Positions 23,265 to 31,205 of a stretch of 64,000 nucleotides of DNA are shown here, one piece after another. Both the position numbers and the translations under genes were made by a program. Below the pieces are notes generated by a model that saw only the letters and a program-made list of their open reading frames with translations, did no database searches and was not told the DNA's origin. The stretch comes from AV17 sp046262735 (lineage in GTDB: Bacteria > Verrucomicrobiota > Verrucomicrobiia > Chthoniobacterales > UBA10450), in assembly GCA_046262735.1 (NCBI GenBank), contig JBHEMD010000216.1, positions 1 through 64,000 on the forward strand, read 5' to 3'. How positions within the stretch are numbered: the stretch's first letter is position 1; the number at the start of each line of letters is the position of its first letter.

Positions 23265-24496
23265 CGTGGCTGCGCTTCGCCGGACTTTTCGCCACTAATC
23301 TGCCGGCGCCACCATCGGCCAAATAGGTTTGCCTCTAATTCTGCCTGCTCTTTTTCCTCCGGCTGCGCCGGTGCGGGTGCGGCTGGTTCTTCGGCCGCAA
23401 ACGTTGCATTCTCCGGCGCTGGCTGTGGCTCTTCGTCGGCGGCAGAAATCTCCTCCGTTTTTGGAGCTATGACACTGACCGTTTCGGATGTTTCCTGAGC
23501 CGCCATTTCCGGCGTCAGCGGAACGAACGTGTCGGGTTCCTGCGCTTGCGCCGGTTCGGTCGCGAATTGCTGTGGAAACGGAACGAACGGCACCTGCCCG
23601 GGAAACAACTGTGGCGTTGCCGCCTCCTGAGCCGCGGGCGTTTGCAGTTGCGCCAGGTACCGGCGCGCCACGGCTGAATAATCTTCCTCTTCGTGGCCGT
23701 GCTGCATTTGCTCCAGGAGCCGGTCGCGCGTGGCGGCGGTAATCGCCAGTTCAAGGTGATGGGTGAGCCCGAGGCGGATGGCGATCTGAATATCCTTGAG
23801 CATGTGTTTGATGGAAAAGTGCGGCTCAAAATCGCGCGCGATCATCTTCGGCAATTTCATCTCCAGACATTTCGAGTTGCTGGCGTTGCCGCGCATTGCT
23901 TCGACGAACTTCTCGAGCGGAAGGCCGACCGTTTGGATCAAAGCCAGCGCCTCGGCTGCGGCCTGCACGCTGGCAGCAGTGACAATGTTCGTGGCAACCT
24001 TAACGGCCGTGGCCTGACCAATCTCGCCGATCATGATAATTTCCTTGCTGCTCGCTTCCAGAATTGGGCGGCCCTCCTTTAACGCGACTTCGTCTCCTCC
24101 GATATAGTAGACAATCTCGCCTTTTTCGGCAGCGAGTTTGCTGCCTGTGAACGGCGCCTCGAGAAAGCGCCCGCCCCGACGCTCGACCAGTTCCGCGGCC
24201 TGGTGCATCGATTGCGGCGAAACCGTGGGATGCGCAAAGACGATATGACGCGGCGCCAACGCCGGTGTCAGATGCTCGGTCACTTGGAGCAGCGCCTCAT
24301 CGTCAGCCACGAAAATTTGCAGGTAATCGCACATCTCGGCGAGCTCGGCCGGCGAACCGACGAAGTTCGGCACCGGCCTGGGCGTTCGGTTCCACACAAA
24401 AACGTGAAATCCCTTTTTACGCAGGTTTTCCGCCACTCGGCTGCCGATAATGCCGAGGCCGATCACGCCAACGTTTTTTCGAATCTTCCGGGCCAT
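23261..24496 (-). CDS. 3-hydroxyisobutyrate dehydrogenase-family protein with acidic Pro/Glu tail
   Basis: 411 residues. Residues 1-285 are a beta-hydroxyacid dehydrogenase: Rossmann NAD(P) motif VGVIGLGIIGSRVAENL, substrate loop FLEAPFTGSKLAAEKGE, and the catalytic-lysine helix IGQATAVKVATNIV. It would oxidise a small beta-hydroxy acid or reduce a semialdehyde. Unusually, residues about 290-411 form a Pro/Ala/Glu-rich, low-complexity tail ending in a basic patch (FGRWWRRQISGEKSG), absent from the family. Start is ATG 24496 (MARKIRKNVGVIG); the upstream extension is not family-like. It overlaps ygfZ by 4 bp. Confidence 0.85.
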   Translation of the reverse strand: MARKIRKNVGVIGLGIIGSRVAENLRKKGFHVFVWNRTPRPVPNFVGSPAELAEMCDYLQIFVADDEALLQVTEHLTPALAPRHIVFAHPTVSPQSMHQAAELVERRGGRFLEAPFTGSKLAAEKGEIVYYIGGDEVALKEGRPILEASSKEIIMIGEIGQATAVKVATNIVTAASVQAAAEALALIQTVGLPLEKFVEAMRGNASNSKCLEMKLPKMIARDFEPHFSIKHMLKDIQIAIRLGLTHHLELAITAATRDRLLEQMQHGHEEEDYSAVARRYLAQLQTPAAQEAATPQLFPGQVPFVPFPQQFATEPAQAQEPDTFVPLTPEMAAQETSETVSVIAPKTEEISAADEEPQPAPENATFAAEEPAAPAPAQPEEKEQAELEANLFGRWWRRQISGEKSGEAQPR

Positions 24497-24590
24497 ATTG
24501 CTGCCCTGGCTGGGACCAGTGGTTCCGTCAAACTGAAGGCAATCCAGCCCGACAGGCAATGCCGAAGTTCATCCGGTTGATCGCGTCGAG

Positions 24591-25577
24591 CTAAAAGCGG
24601 ACAAATTCTACCTGCTCAAGAAGCCGGGCAGGCAGATAGGAAACAGCAATCCGCCGTTTCTGGTTTTCGAGGCTGCACGCGATTTCCGGTTGCACTTCGT
24701 CGGTGCCCATTTGGCGCGCCGGTTTGAAATCGGTCACCTCGACAATGTGAAACCCAAGCTGCGTCCGAACCGGTGGACTGATTTGCCCGACCTGCAATTT
24801 GCGCACCGCGGCAAAGAAATCTGCCGGCATCCGCGACTCCGTGAAAAATCCCAGGTCCCCGCCGCGGGCTTTTGTTGCCTCGTCTTCGGATTCGAGCGCA
24901 ACGAGCTCGAAAAAATCTTCACCCCCGGCGAGTCGCTTTGAGAGCGCTTCAATTTTGGCGCTCTTTTGCTCGACGATTTCACGTGGAGTTTCCGGCGGCG
25001 CCGCGAGAAACAAATGGCTGGCGCGAAACCGCTCGGGCTGAACAAACGCCTCCGGATGCATCGCGTAAAAGGCGCGGCATTCATCGGGCATTATCTGAAG
25101 TTCCGGCCCAATCTGCTGCCGAACCCACCGACCTGCGCGCAGATCGTCGGAAATTGTCCGGCGCAACGAACGCTCGGCGAACCCGCTTTTTCCCAGCGCC
25201 TTGCTCCACTCTTTTGCGTCCCCGAATTGGCGCCTGAGCAAGTCCACTTCGCGATCTACTTCATCCGGCCCGATCTTTTCCTGCCTTCCCAAAGCTCGGG
25301 CCACACTGGTCGCAATCAGCCAGCGCAAAATCTGGGCCCCACTTTGTCCAACATGTCGATCTTGCGGTTCACCCGCCGCCTCGGCTTTTTCAGCAATCAT
25401 GCGGTCCACATCAACCTGGTAGATCCCCTGACCGTGTACGAGCGCCAGCAAACGGCCGCGGCCAAACAACCGCCCAATCGTGTCGCGACCGACCGGCAAG
25501 TGCAGTATCCACTGACCGGCGGCGATCCCGGCAATACAAATGACGACCACAGTCAAGACCGCCAACCCCCCCTTCAT
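24591..25577 (-). CDS. Peptidyl-prolyl cis-trans isomerase, PpiC/SurA type, membrane-anchored
   Basis: 328 residues from ATG 25577. An N-terminal membrane segment (MKGGLAVLTVVVICIAGIAA) is followed by a SurA-N-like helical region (about 80-180) and a parvulin domain with RFRASHLFLA, GGDLGFFTESRMP and TQLGFHIVEVTDF. It should help fold exported proteins in the periplasm. Its ATG overlaps the stop of the peptidase-like gene (ATGA), so it is translated with it. Outer-membrane clients such as LptD are encoded elsewhere in the window. Confidence 0.88.
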   Translation of the reverse strand: MKGGLAVLTVVVICIAGIAAGQWILHLPVGRDTIGRLFGRGRLLALVHGQGIYQVDVDRMIAEKAEAAGEPQDRHVGQSGAQILRWLIATSVARALGRQEKIGPDEVDREVDLLRRQFGDAKEWSKALGKSGFAERSLRRTISDDLRAGRWVRQQIGPELQIMPDECRAFYAMHPEAFVQPERFRASHLFLAAPPETPREIVEQKSAKIEALSKRLAGGEDFFELVALESEDEATKARGGDLGFFTESRMPADFFAAVRKLQVGQISPPVRTQLGFHIVEVTDFKPARQMGTDEVQPEIACSLENQKRRIAVSYLPARLLEQVEFVRF

Positions 25578-26485
25578 TTGAGTGCGAATTGCGACAGATA
25601 GTAAGCCGCCACCGACCCCACTACGTGGAGACTTTCGGCGCTTAACTTGTCCATCGTGTCGTCCGCCGTGTGCCACCAGGCGAAATCAAAATCGATGATG
25701 TCGATCGTTGGAATACCGATGCGATTGAGCGGTGTGTGATCGTCGGTGATCGAGCCGTCGTAATAGGCGAAGTAATTGCGCAGCTTGAGCGCCTCGGCTG
25801 CCGCAAAAAGATCGTGCGCCATCTGCGGCGGGGAATCGAGCGGCAGCGTGACGTTCAGGGAGCGGTCGCCCACCATGTCGAACAAGATCCCGCCGCGGAA
25901 TTGCTTCGCACTGCCGGAGAGTTGTTTTGCGAAATATCGGCTGCCGTAAAGACCGTCCGTCTCGGAAAAGTTTTCGTAGGCTTCTTCACCATCAAAGAAA
26001 ACAAGCGCGACGCGCGCGGCCAACGTCGGGTGACGAGCAAGCACTGCCGCCATTTCCAGGAGAACGCCGGTGCTTGAGCCGCCGTCGTTCGCGCCGACAA
26101 ATTGGAGGTTCTCGAAAAATTTCGTGTCGTAATGGGAGCAAAGCAGAAACACCGGTAACACGCGCGCTTGCGCCGGAAAACGCGCGACCAGATTCACAAA
26201 GGCGACTTCGCCGCGCGGCGTGTGCTGCGTGAATGGCTGCCGCTCAACCTGCCAGCCAGCGAGGCGCAGTTGATTGTCGATGTAAGCCCGGGATTTTTCG
26301 ATCGCTTCAGACCCCGGCGGCCGGGGGCCGAACGCGACCAGATGCCGGACGTGAGCCAGCGCTCTTTCGCCGGAAAATTCCTCCGAAAGTTTTTGCTTTG
26401 AATCAGCTGCCGATCCGCCGCGCGAGCAGGACACGAGAAGCAAAACAAGGAGTAATGGAGTAACGAAGTCGTGAAGTAATCTCAC
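25574..26485 (-). CDS. M28-family glutaminyl-peptide cyclotransferase-like lipoprotein
   Basis: 303 residues with a lipoprotein signal (LLLVLLLVSCSRGG; lipobox Cys about 20). The zinc-enzyme motifs are in order: CSHYDTK, GANDGGSSTGVLLE, VFFDGEEAYENF, DDHTPLNRIGIPTIDIIDFDF and WWHTADDTMDK. The pattern fits animal-type glutaminyl cyclases within the M28 fold, which convert N-terminal Gln to pyroglutamate, though an aminopeptidase role is possible. Start is GTG 26485. The first residues (RLLHDFVTPLL) are encoded by one arm of a repeat (26449-26517). It lies downstream of parB on the same strand. Confidence 0.85.
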   Translation of the reverse strand: MRLLHDFVTPLLLVLLLVSCSRGGSAADSKQKLSEEFSGERALAHVRHLVAFGPRPPGSEAIEKSRAYIDNQLRLAGWQVERQPFTQHTPRGEVAFVNLVARFPAQARVLPVFLLCSHYDTKFFENLQFVGANDGGSSTGVLLEMAAVLARHPTLAARVALVFFDGEEAYENFSETDGLYGSRYFAKQLSGSAKQFRGGILFDMVGDRSLNVTLPLDSPPQMAHDLFAAAEALKLRNYFAYYDGSITDDHTPLNRIGIPTIDIIDFDFAWWHTADDTMDKLSAESLHVVGSVAAYYLSQFALK

Positions 26486-26517
26486 CTGAAAACATCAGCC
26501 CATCACTCGATTACTCC
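26449..26517. repeat. Repeat with GGAGTAAT direct and inverted copies
   Basis: GGAGTAAT/GGAGTAAC occurs twice in tandem at 26449-26464, and an inverted copy ATTACTCC lies at 26510-26517. The left part encodes the beginning of the lipoprotein signal peptide and the right part reaches the parB stop region. This looks like a dispersed repeat used as coding sequence. Confidence 0.5.
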
Positions 26518-26529
26518 GGTATTTCCGGA

Positions 26530-27423
26530 TCACTCCGCCGATGGAAGTCCCAGCATGGTCATGATCCGCTGGAGGTCGGCATCGCCGTAGTATTCGATCT
26601 CGATCCGGCCGCGTTTCTCCCCGTGATGCAGCGCCACATGCGTGCCGAGACGTTGTTGCAGGCGGTTCTGTAAATCCTGGATGCTTGCGGGGGTGGAGGT
26701 CGTGTCCGCCTGTCGGGATTTGCGCCGTGAGCGGCCGATCCCGAGTTGTCGCGCGACGAGCCGTTCGGTCGTGCGCACGCTGGCGTTGCGCCGCAGAATC
26801 ATCTCGGCCACGAGCAACTGGTCCTCGGCGGCCTTCAACGCGAGCAGAACTTTGGCATGCCCGACCGAGAGTAAACTTTGGCCGACCCAGGTTTGCACCT
26901 GCGGATGCAAATCGAGCAGCCGCATCGCGTTCGCTACCGCCGCGCGGCTACGACCGACCTTTAATGCGATATCTTCCTGACGCAGCCCAAATTCCTCTGC
27001 GAGCCGCGCATAGCCCTGCGCTTCCTCGATCGGATTGAGATCGCTGCGCTGTAAATTTTCAATCAACGACAGTTCGAGCACTTCCAAGTCGTTCGCGCTG
27101 CGGATAATCGCCGGTACTTCCGTCAGTCCCACTTCCTGCGCCGCGCGCCAGCGCCGCTCGCCTGCGATCAGCTCGCACCGTCCACCGACCTGCCGCACAA
27201 TCAGCGGCTGAATGATCCCGTGTTGCCGGATCGACTCGACCAATTCCTGCAACGGCTCGGGCGCGAAATTCTTCCGCGGCTGCAGCCCGCTCGGCACAAT
27301 ACTATCGAGACTGATCTGGTGAATTTTGTCTTTGGGCGCAACATCGCCATCTTCGTGCCGCGCCAGCGGCGGCCGCGCACTGATGAGCGCGCTCAGCCCC
27401 TTGCCCAAACCGGTCTTCGCCAT
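26530..27423 (-). CDS. parB: Chromosome partitioning protein ParB
   Basis: 297 residues from ATG 27423 (MAKTGLGKGLSALI, the typical start). The CTP-binding N-domain carries QPRKNF and GERRWRAA; the central helix-turn-helix region carries LNPIEEAQGYARLAEEFGLRQEDIALKVGRSRAAVAN; the C-terminal dimer region follows a basic linker (SRRKSRQ). It should bind parS and organise the origin region. No parA is adjacent and I saw no parS palindrome (TGTTTCACGTGAAACA) in the window. It is divergent from mqnD. Confidence 0.93.
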   Translation of the reverse strand: MAKTGLGKGLSALISARPPLARHEDGDVAPKDKIHQISLDSIVPSGLQPRKNFAPEPLQELVESIRQHGIIQPLIVRQVGGRCELIAGERRWRAAQEVGLTEVPAIIRSANDLEVLELSLIENLQRSDLNPIEEAQGYARLAEEFGLRQEDIALKVGRSRAAVANAMRLLDLHPQVQTWVGQSLLSVGHAKVLLALKAAEDQLLVAEMILRRNASVRTTERLVARQLGIGRSRRKSRQADTTSTPASIQDLQNRLQQRLGTHVALHHGEKRGRIEIEYYGDADLQRIMTMLGLPSAE

Positions 27424-27521
27424 GTGGCTGAGGCTATCGGAACAGTGCGCATAAGGCAAACGACAAGCAGCGACCGCTCTGTTTGTTGCGCCGGTTTGCC
27501 GCGACAGATAGCATCACGAAC

Positions 27522-28376
27522 GTGGCAACGCCTTCACAGGTCTTCACACTCGGCCATTCGCCGGACCCCGATGACGCGTTCATGTTTTATGCAATGGCGC
27601 AAAACAGGATCGATTTGCGCGGCTACCGCTTCGAACATTGGCTCGAAGATATTCAGACGCTGAACGAGCGGGCATTGCGCGGCGAGCTGCACATTTCGGC
27701 GATCTCCATTCACGCTTACGCTTACGTCGCCGACAAATATGCCCTGCTGCCGTGCGGCGCGAGCATGGGCGATGGCTATGGCCCGATTGTCATCGGGAAA
27801 ATCTTAACTCAGAAATCCGAAATCAGAAACACGCTGCGCGATTGCGTCATTGCGGTCCCCGGCAAAATGACGAGTGCCTATCTGGCGCTGCAGCTTTATC
27901 TCGGGGAGTTCGAACATGTCGTGGTGCCGTTCGACCGGATCTTGGAGGCGCTGAGCAATGGCAAAGCCGATGCCGGTTTACTCATTCATGAAGGTCAACT
28001 CACCTACGCCAGTGCCGGTTTTCAAAAGATTGTCGATCTTGGCGAGTGGTGGAAAGGCCGGACCGGATTGCCATTGCCTCTCGGCGGCAATGTTCTGCGC
28101 AAAGACATCCCGGCGCGCCTGCAGCGTGATCTCGCGGAGATCATTCGCGAGAGCATCGAGTATGGTTTATCGCATCGCGCTGAAGCGGTGAAACACTCGA
28201 TGGCCTACGCGCGCGATCTGAGCACTAGCCTGGCCGACAAGTTCATCGGCATGTACGTGAACGACTACACGCGCGACTATGGTGAGCGCGGACGCGCGGC
28301 TGTGCGCAAATTCCTCGGTGAAGCTCACCGAAGCGGATACATCGACGCGCCCGTGGGCGTCGAGTTTGTCGAGTAA
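27522..28376 (+). CDS. mqnD: 1,4-dihydroxy-6-naphthoate synthase (futalosine menaquinone pathway)
   Basis: 284 residues from GTG 27522. The signature HSPDPDDAFMFYAM opens the protein, followed by ISAISIHAYAYV, LLPCGASMGDGYGPIV and DAGLLIHEGQLTYA, all typical of MqnD, a periplasmic-binding-protein-fold enzyme that turns cyclic de-hypoxanthine futalosine into 1,4-dihydroxy-6-naphthoate. Its presence implies menaquinone made by the futalosine route. It is divergent from parB; other mqn genes are not in the window. Confidence 0.92.
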   Translation: MATPSQVFTLGHSPDPDDAFMFYAMAQNRIDLRGYRFEHWLEDIQTLNERALRGELHISAISIHAYAYVADKYALLPCGASMGDGYGPIVIGKILTQKSEIRNTLRDCVIAVPGKMTSAYLALQLYLGEFEHVVVPFDRILEALSNGKADAGLLIHEGQLTYASAGFQKIVDLGEWWKGRTGLPLPLGGNVLRKDIPARLQRDLAEIIRESIEYGLSHRAEAVKHSMAYARDLSTSLADKFIGMYVNDYTRDYGERGRAAVRKFLGEAHRSGYIDAPVGVEFVE

Positions 28377-28437
28377 CGAAGCCTTTGCCTGCGAAAAATC
28401 CCACCGGAAAAGCGGCGGAACACCCTCCAAAAGCCTG

Positions 28438-28614
28438 CTATTTCTTGGGCTTTTGCGTTTTGTCCGCCTGTTTCATGACGAACGATTTCACGCGCTCGAA
28501 TTCCTTCTGGAAGCCATTGGCAAAGTCGTGCGTTCCATACTCGAAAAGCACAACGAAGCTGAACGTGAAAAAAAGGAACAAAATGAACCAGAAAAGGCCG
28601 CGCAGAAGTGCCAT
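28438..28614 (-). CDS. Small membrane protein, 58 residues
   Basis: A reverse-strand frame from ATG 28614 to TAG 28438 reads MALLRGLFWFILFLFFTFSF, then a hydrophilic basic part ending in ADKTQKPKK. The single strong membrane helix, compact size and lysine-rich tail look like a genuine small membrane protein. It fills most of the 340-bp gap between mqnD and the aminotransferase gene. No homologue recognised. Confidence 0.6.
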   Translation of the reverse strand: MALLRGLFWFILFLFFTFSFVVLFEYGTHDFANGFQKEFERVKSFVMKQADKTQKPKK

Positions 28615-28714
28615 GGGTGGATGCTAACTTGGTGGTGCTATTGGGTCAACGCTGCATATCGCGCGCCAACTTCGCGTTGAACCTGGGAGTTTGAACTGCC
28701 ATGCTTCTGCGGCC

Positions 28715-29899
28715 ATGCGCGTGCCGTTGCTCGACCTGACAGAACAATATCGCGCGCTGGCCGAAGCTATTGGAGCCGAGCTGGACGAGATCTTTGCCAC
28801 GCAGCGCTTCATTCTCGGCCCGAAACTAGAGCGGTTTGAGCAGGCGCTGAGTCGATATCTCGGCAGCCCACACGCAATCGGCGTCTCCTCCGGCACAGAT
28901 GCCCTTTTGGCAACGTTGATGGCAATGGAGATCGGGTCGGGCGATGCGGTCCTGACCACTGCGTTCAGTTTTTTTGCGACGGCCGGATGCATCGCTCGCG
29001 TCGGCGCGCGGCCGGTCTTCATCGATATTGATGGGGCCACGTGCAATCTCTCGCCGGCTGCCCTTCGATCATACATCGACAATCACTGCCGCCAATCCGG
29101 CGGCAAACTGCTGGCGCCAACAGGTGAGACGATCCGCGCAATCGTGCCGGTGCATCTGTTTGGCCTGGCGTGCGAGATGGATAAGATAATGTCGATCGCG
29201 CGCGAGCATCGGCTGCTGGTGATTGAAGATGCCGCCCAGTCAATCGGTGCGGAATACCCGAGCTCGGCTGGAGTCGCGAAAACCGGAACAACGGGCGATG
29301 CCGGATGTTTTAGTTTTTATCCGTCCAAGAATCTTGGCGCCGCCGGCGATGCGGGAGCGGTGGTTTGCCGCTCGGATGGTTTGGCGAAACGGCTGCGGAC
29401 CTGCCGCGACCATGGAATGGAGCCACGTTACCACCATGAGTTTATCGGCGGCAATTTCCGGTTGGACGAGATCCAGGCGGCGATCCTCAAGATCAAGCTC
29501 ACATTTCTGGAGGATTGGGCGAAGGCCCGCCGCGCCGCCGCGGATTTTTATGGCGGTGAATTCGCGCGCAGCGATTTGATGGGTCGAGTTGCGTTACCAG
29601 CCGGACCGTATCGGGACCGCGGCCTAGCCAACCATCACGTCTACTACGTGTACGCTATTCGCACATCACAGCGCGACGGATTACGCGAGCACCTTGCCCG
29701 ACGCGAGATTGAAACAGCGATTTATTACCCACTGGGTTTGCACGAGCAAAAATGTTTTGCGTATCTCGGTTACAAAAACGGCGATCTGCCCGAAACGGAA
29801 CGGGCGGCGCGCGAGATTCTTGCACTGCCGATCTATCCGGAAATTTCGCGCGACGCGCAAGCTTACGTCGTAAAGGCGATCGTTGATTTTTTTCGATAA
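28715..29899 (+). CDS. DegT/DnrJ/EryC1/StrS-family sugar aminotransferase
   Basis: 394 residues from ATG 28715 (MRVPLLDLTEQYRAL). The PLP lysine lies in FSFYPSKNLGAAGDAG; the cofactor-binding IGVSSGTDALLATLMA and VIEDAAQSIGAEY are conserved, and GGNFRLDEIQAAIL marks the family. These enzymes aminate keto-sugars for surface polysaccharide or O-antigen. The nearby ugd and lptD fit an envelope role, though not in one operon. Start at 28691 is possible but adds a non-family leader. Confidence 0.9.
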   Translation: MRVPLLDLTEQYRALAEAIGAELDEIFATQRFILGPKLERFEQALSRYLGSPHAIGVSSGTDALLATLMAMEIGSGDAVLTTAFSFFATAGCIARVGARPVFIDIDGATCNLSPAALRSYIDNHCRQSGGKLLAPTGETIRAIVPVHLFGLACEMDKIMSIAREHRLLVIEDAAQSIGAEYPSSAGVAKTGTTGDAGCFSFYPSKNLGAAGDAGAVVCRSDGLAKRLRTCRDHGMEPRYHHEFIGGNFRLDEIQAAILKIKLTFLEDWAKARRAAADFYGGEFARSDLMGRVALPAGPYRDRGLANHHVYYVYAIRTSQRDGLREHLARREIETAIYYPLGLHEQKCFAYLGYKNGDLPETERAAREILALPIYPEISRDAQAYVVKAIVDFFR

Positions 29900-29959
29900 G
29901 GATCGACAATTAGCGTCCACCTCCGCGGCAATCCCTGTGTCTGCACGCGCGCAAGCGAA

Positions 29960-30043
29960 GGGTAGGTACCGAAGTGGCCAAACGGGGCAGACTGTAAATC
30001 TGCTGGCTTTACGCCTTCGCTGGTTCGAATCCAGCCCTGCCCA
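29960..30043 (+). tRNA. tRNA-Tyr (GTA)
   Basis: An 84-nt class II tRNA with a long variable arm. Acceptor stem GGGTAGG pairs with CCTGCCC; anticodon loop CTGTAAA gives anticodon GTA; T-arm CTGGTTCGAATCCAG is canonical. The 3' CCA is not encoded. It lies between the aminotransferase gene and the histone-H1-like gene. Confidence 0.96.
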
Positions 30044-30063
30044 CTTCTTTTTGACCGCCGCTC

Positions 30064-30501
30064 TTAACGGCGACGGCGCCGTGTGCCGCGGGATTTGGCT
30101 CGGGAGGATGTCGATCGTCGGCGTGCTTTCGCTGCGCCGCGACGCCGAGCCGGACGTTTTCGCGCTGCCCGGGCGGTTGAGCGTTTCTTTGTCGCCTTGG
30201 GCCGCGCCGCTTTCTTTCCACGCGATTTGGCAGCGGCTCTTGTTCGACGACGTTTTGCGGGCCCTTTAGTCAGCCGTTTGAGCACGCGCTGCGCTGCGGG
30301 TGCAATTGGCTTACCGGCGGCTGCTCGTTTGCCGGCAATCGCACCAACCGCTCCTCCGACGGCCGCGCCTACCGGTCCCGCCACGCTTCCGATCAGCGCA
30401 CCGGCTGCGGCGCCTGCCACCGGTTTGGAAATCGGTGGAATGTCGATGTTTTCAGATGGTTGCTGGGTTCGGCCTGTCTGTTCTTGTGATTCGTCAGCCA
30501 T
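30064..30501 (-). CDS. Histone-H1-like basic protein with glycine-zipper segment
   Basis: 145 residues in two parts. Residues about 28-60 form a small-residue, glycine-zipper-like segment (AGAAAGALIGSVAGPVGAAV and onward). The C-terminal 75 residues are almost entirely Lys/Arg/Ala/Ser (KRRRTRAAAKSRGKKAARP and similar), like bacterial histone-H1-type DNA-binding tails. This could be a nucleoid protein, with the zipper giving self-assembly or membrane contact; combining both is unusual. It is downstream of the RRM gene on the same strand. Confidence 0.7.
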   Translation of the reverse strand: MADESQEQTGRTQQPSENIDIPPISKPVAGAAAGALIGSVAGPVGAAVGGAVGAIAGKRAAAGKPIAPAAQRVLKRLTKGPAKRRRTRAAAKSRGKKAARPKATKKRSTARAARKRPARRRGAAKARRRSTSSRAKSRGTRRRRR

Positions 30502-30660
30502 AAAAATGCGGAGCTCCTTCTCGATTGGTGATTGATTCGTTAATCAATGTTCGAAGAACAACGGGGCCGCAGCCGTGTGCTGCTTGAACTTCTGCCGAAT
30601 AGAGACAAAAAGCGCCTGATATCTTCGTCGATTCAAGAGCTTTTTGGAAGAAGCTGCGCG

Positions 30661-31032
30661 TTAGCGGCCGCGTCTCTGCCCACCTTCACGGCGGCCACCA
30701 CCGTAGCCGCCGCCGCCGCCGCCATAACCGCCGCCGCCGCCGCCGTAGCCACGCCCACCACCGCCGCCGCCGGGCGGCCGAGCCTCGCGCGGGCGCGCTT
30801 CGTTGACAGTCAAGGGCCGGCCCTCGACGGTTTTGCCATTAAACTGCGTGATGGCGTTTTGCGCTTCCTGCTCCGAGCTCATCGTTACAAAGGCAAAGCC
30901 GCGCGATTTGCCGGTGAATTTGTCCTGCATCAGCATGACTTCCTGGACGGCGCCGGCCTGCGAGAAGAGCTCCTGCAGTTCGTTCTCGGTCGTGTTGAAG
31001 GAGAGATTTCCTACGTATAATTTGGTTCCCAT
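30661..31032 (-). CDS. RRM-domain RNA-binding protein with glycine-rich tail
   Basis: 123 residues. A single RNA recognition motif (about 1-80) with RNP2 KLYVGNLSF and RNP1 KSRGFAFVTM, followed by a Gly/Tyr/Arg-rich tail (RGYGGGGGGYGGGGG type). This is the bacterial cold-induced RNA-binding layout that resembles plant glycine-rich proteins. It probably binds mRNA in the cytoplasm. It is divergent from the ketosynthase gene; the 173-bp spacer (31033-31205) shows no motif I recognise, nor does the 159-bp spacer (30502-30660) behind it. Confidence 0.9.
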   Translation of the reverse strand: MGTKLYVGNLSFNTTENELQELFSQAGAVQEVMLMQDKFTGKSRGFAFVTMSSEQEAQNAITQFNGKTVEGRPLTVNEARPREARPPGGGGGGRGYGGGGGGYGGGGGGYGGGRREGGQRRGR

Positions 31033-31205
31033 TGAGTTTACTGTGGAAAATGCGGCTAGGTTACTGTTCCCGCTTTTCGGGTTTCAAATCGCCACGGAGT
31101 AAACTCCAACTGACAATCCACCAACTACCGAGCTGCTGTTTTCGTCGGGGCTCATTTGTATGGTGAGTAAAGTGAGAAAGCAACAACAATCGCGGCGGAG
31201 CTAAG

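Noticed and set aside
26530..27521. parS site or replication origin near parB
   Set aside because: No TGTTTCACGTGAAACA-like palindrome, DnaA boxes or dnaA/gidA neighbours were seen.
30548..30560. Palindrome TGTTCGAAGAACA upstream of the histone-like gene as a third LexA box
   Set aside because: The half-sites are separated by 3 bases, not 4 as at lexA and imuA, so spacing does not fit.
30661..30790. GCC/GGC-rich tandem repeat as a microsatellite or CRISPR-like array
   Set aside because: It encodes the glycine-rich tail of the RRM protein in frame; no spacer structure.
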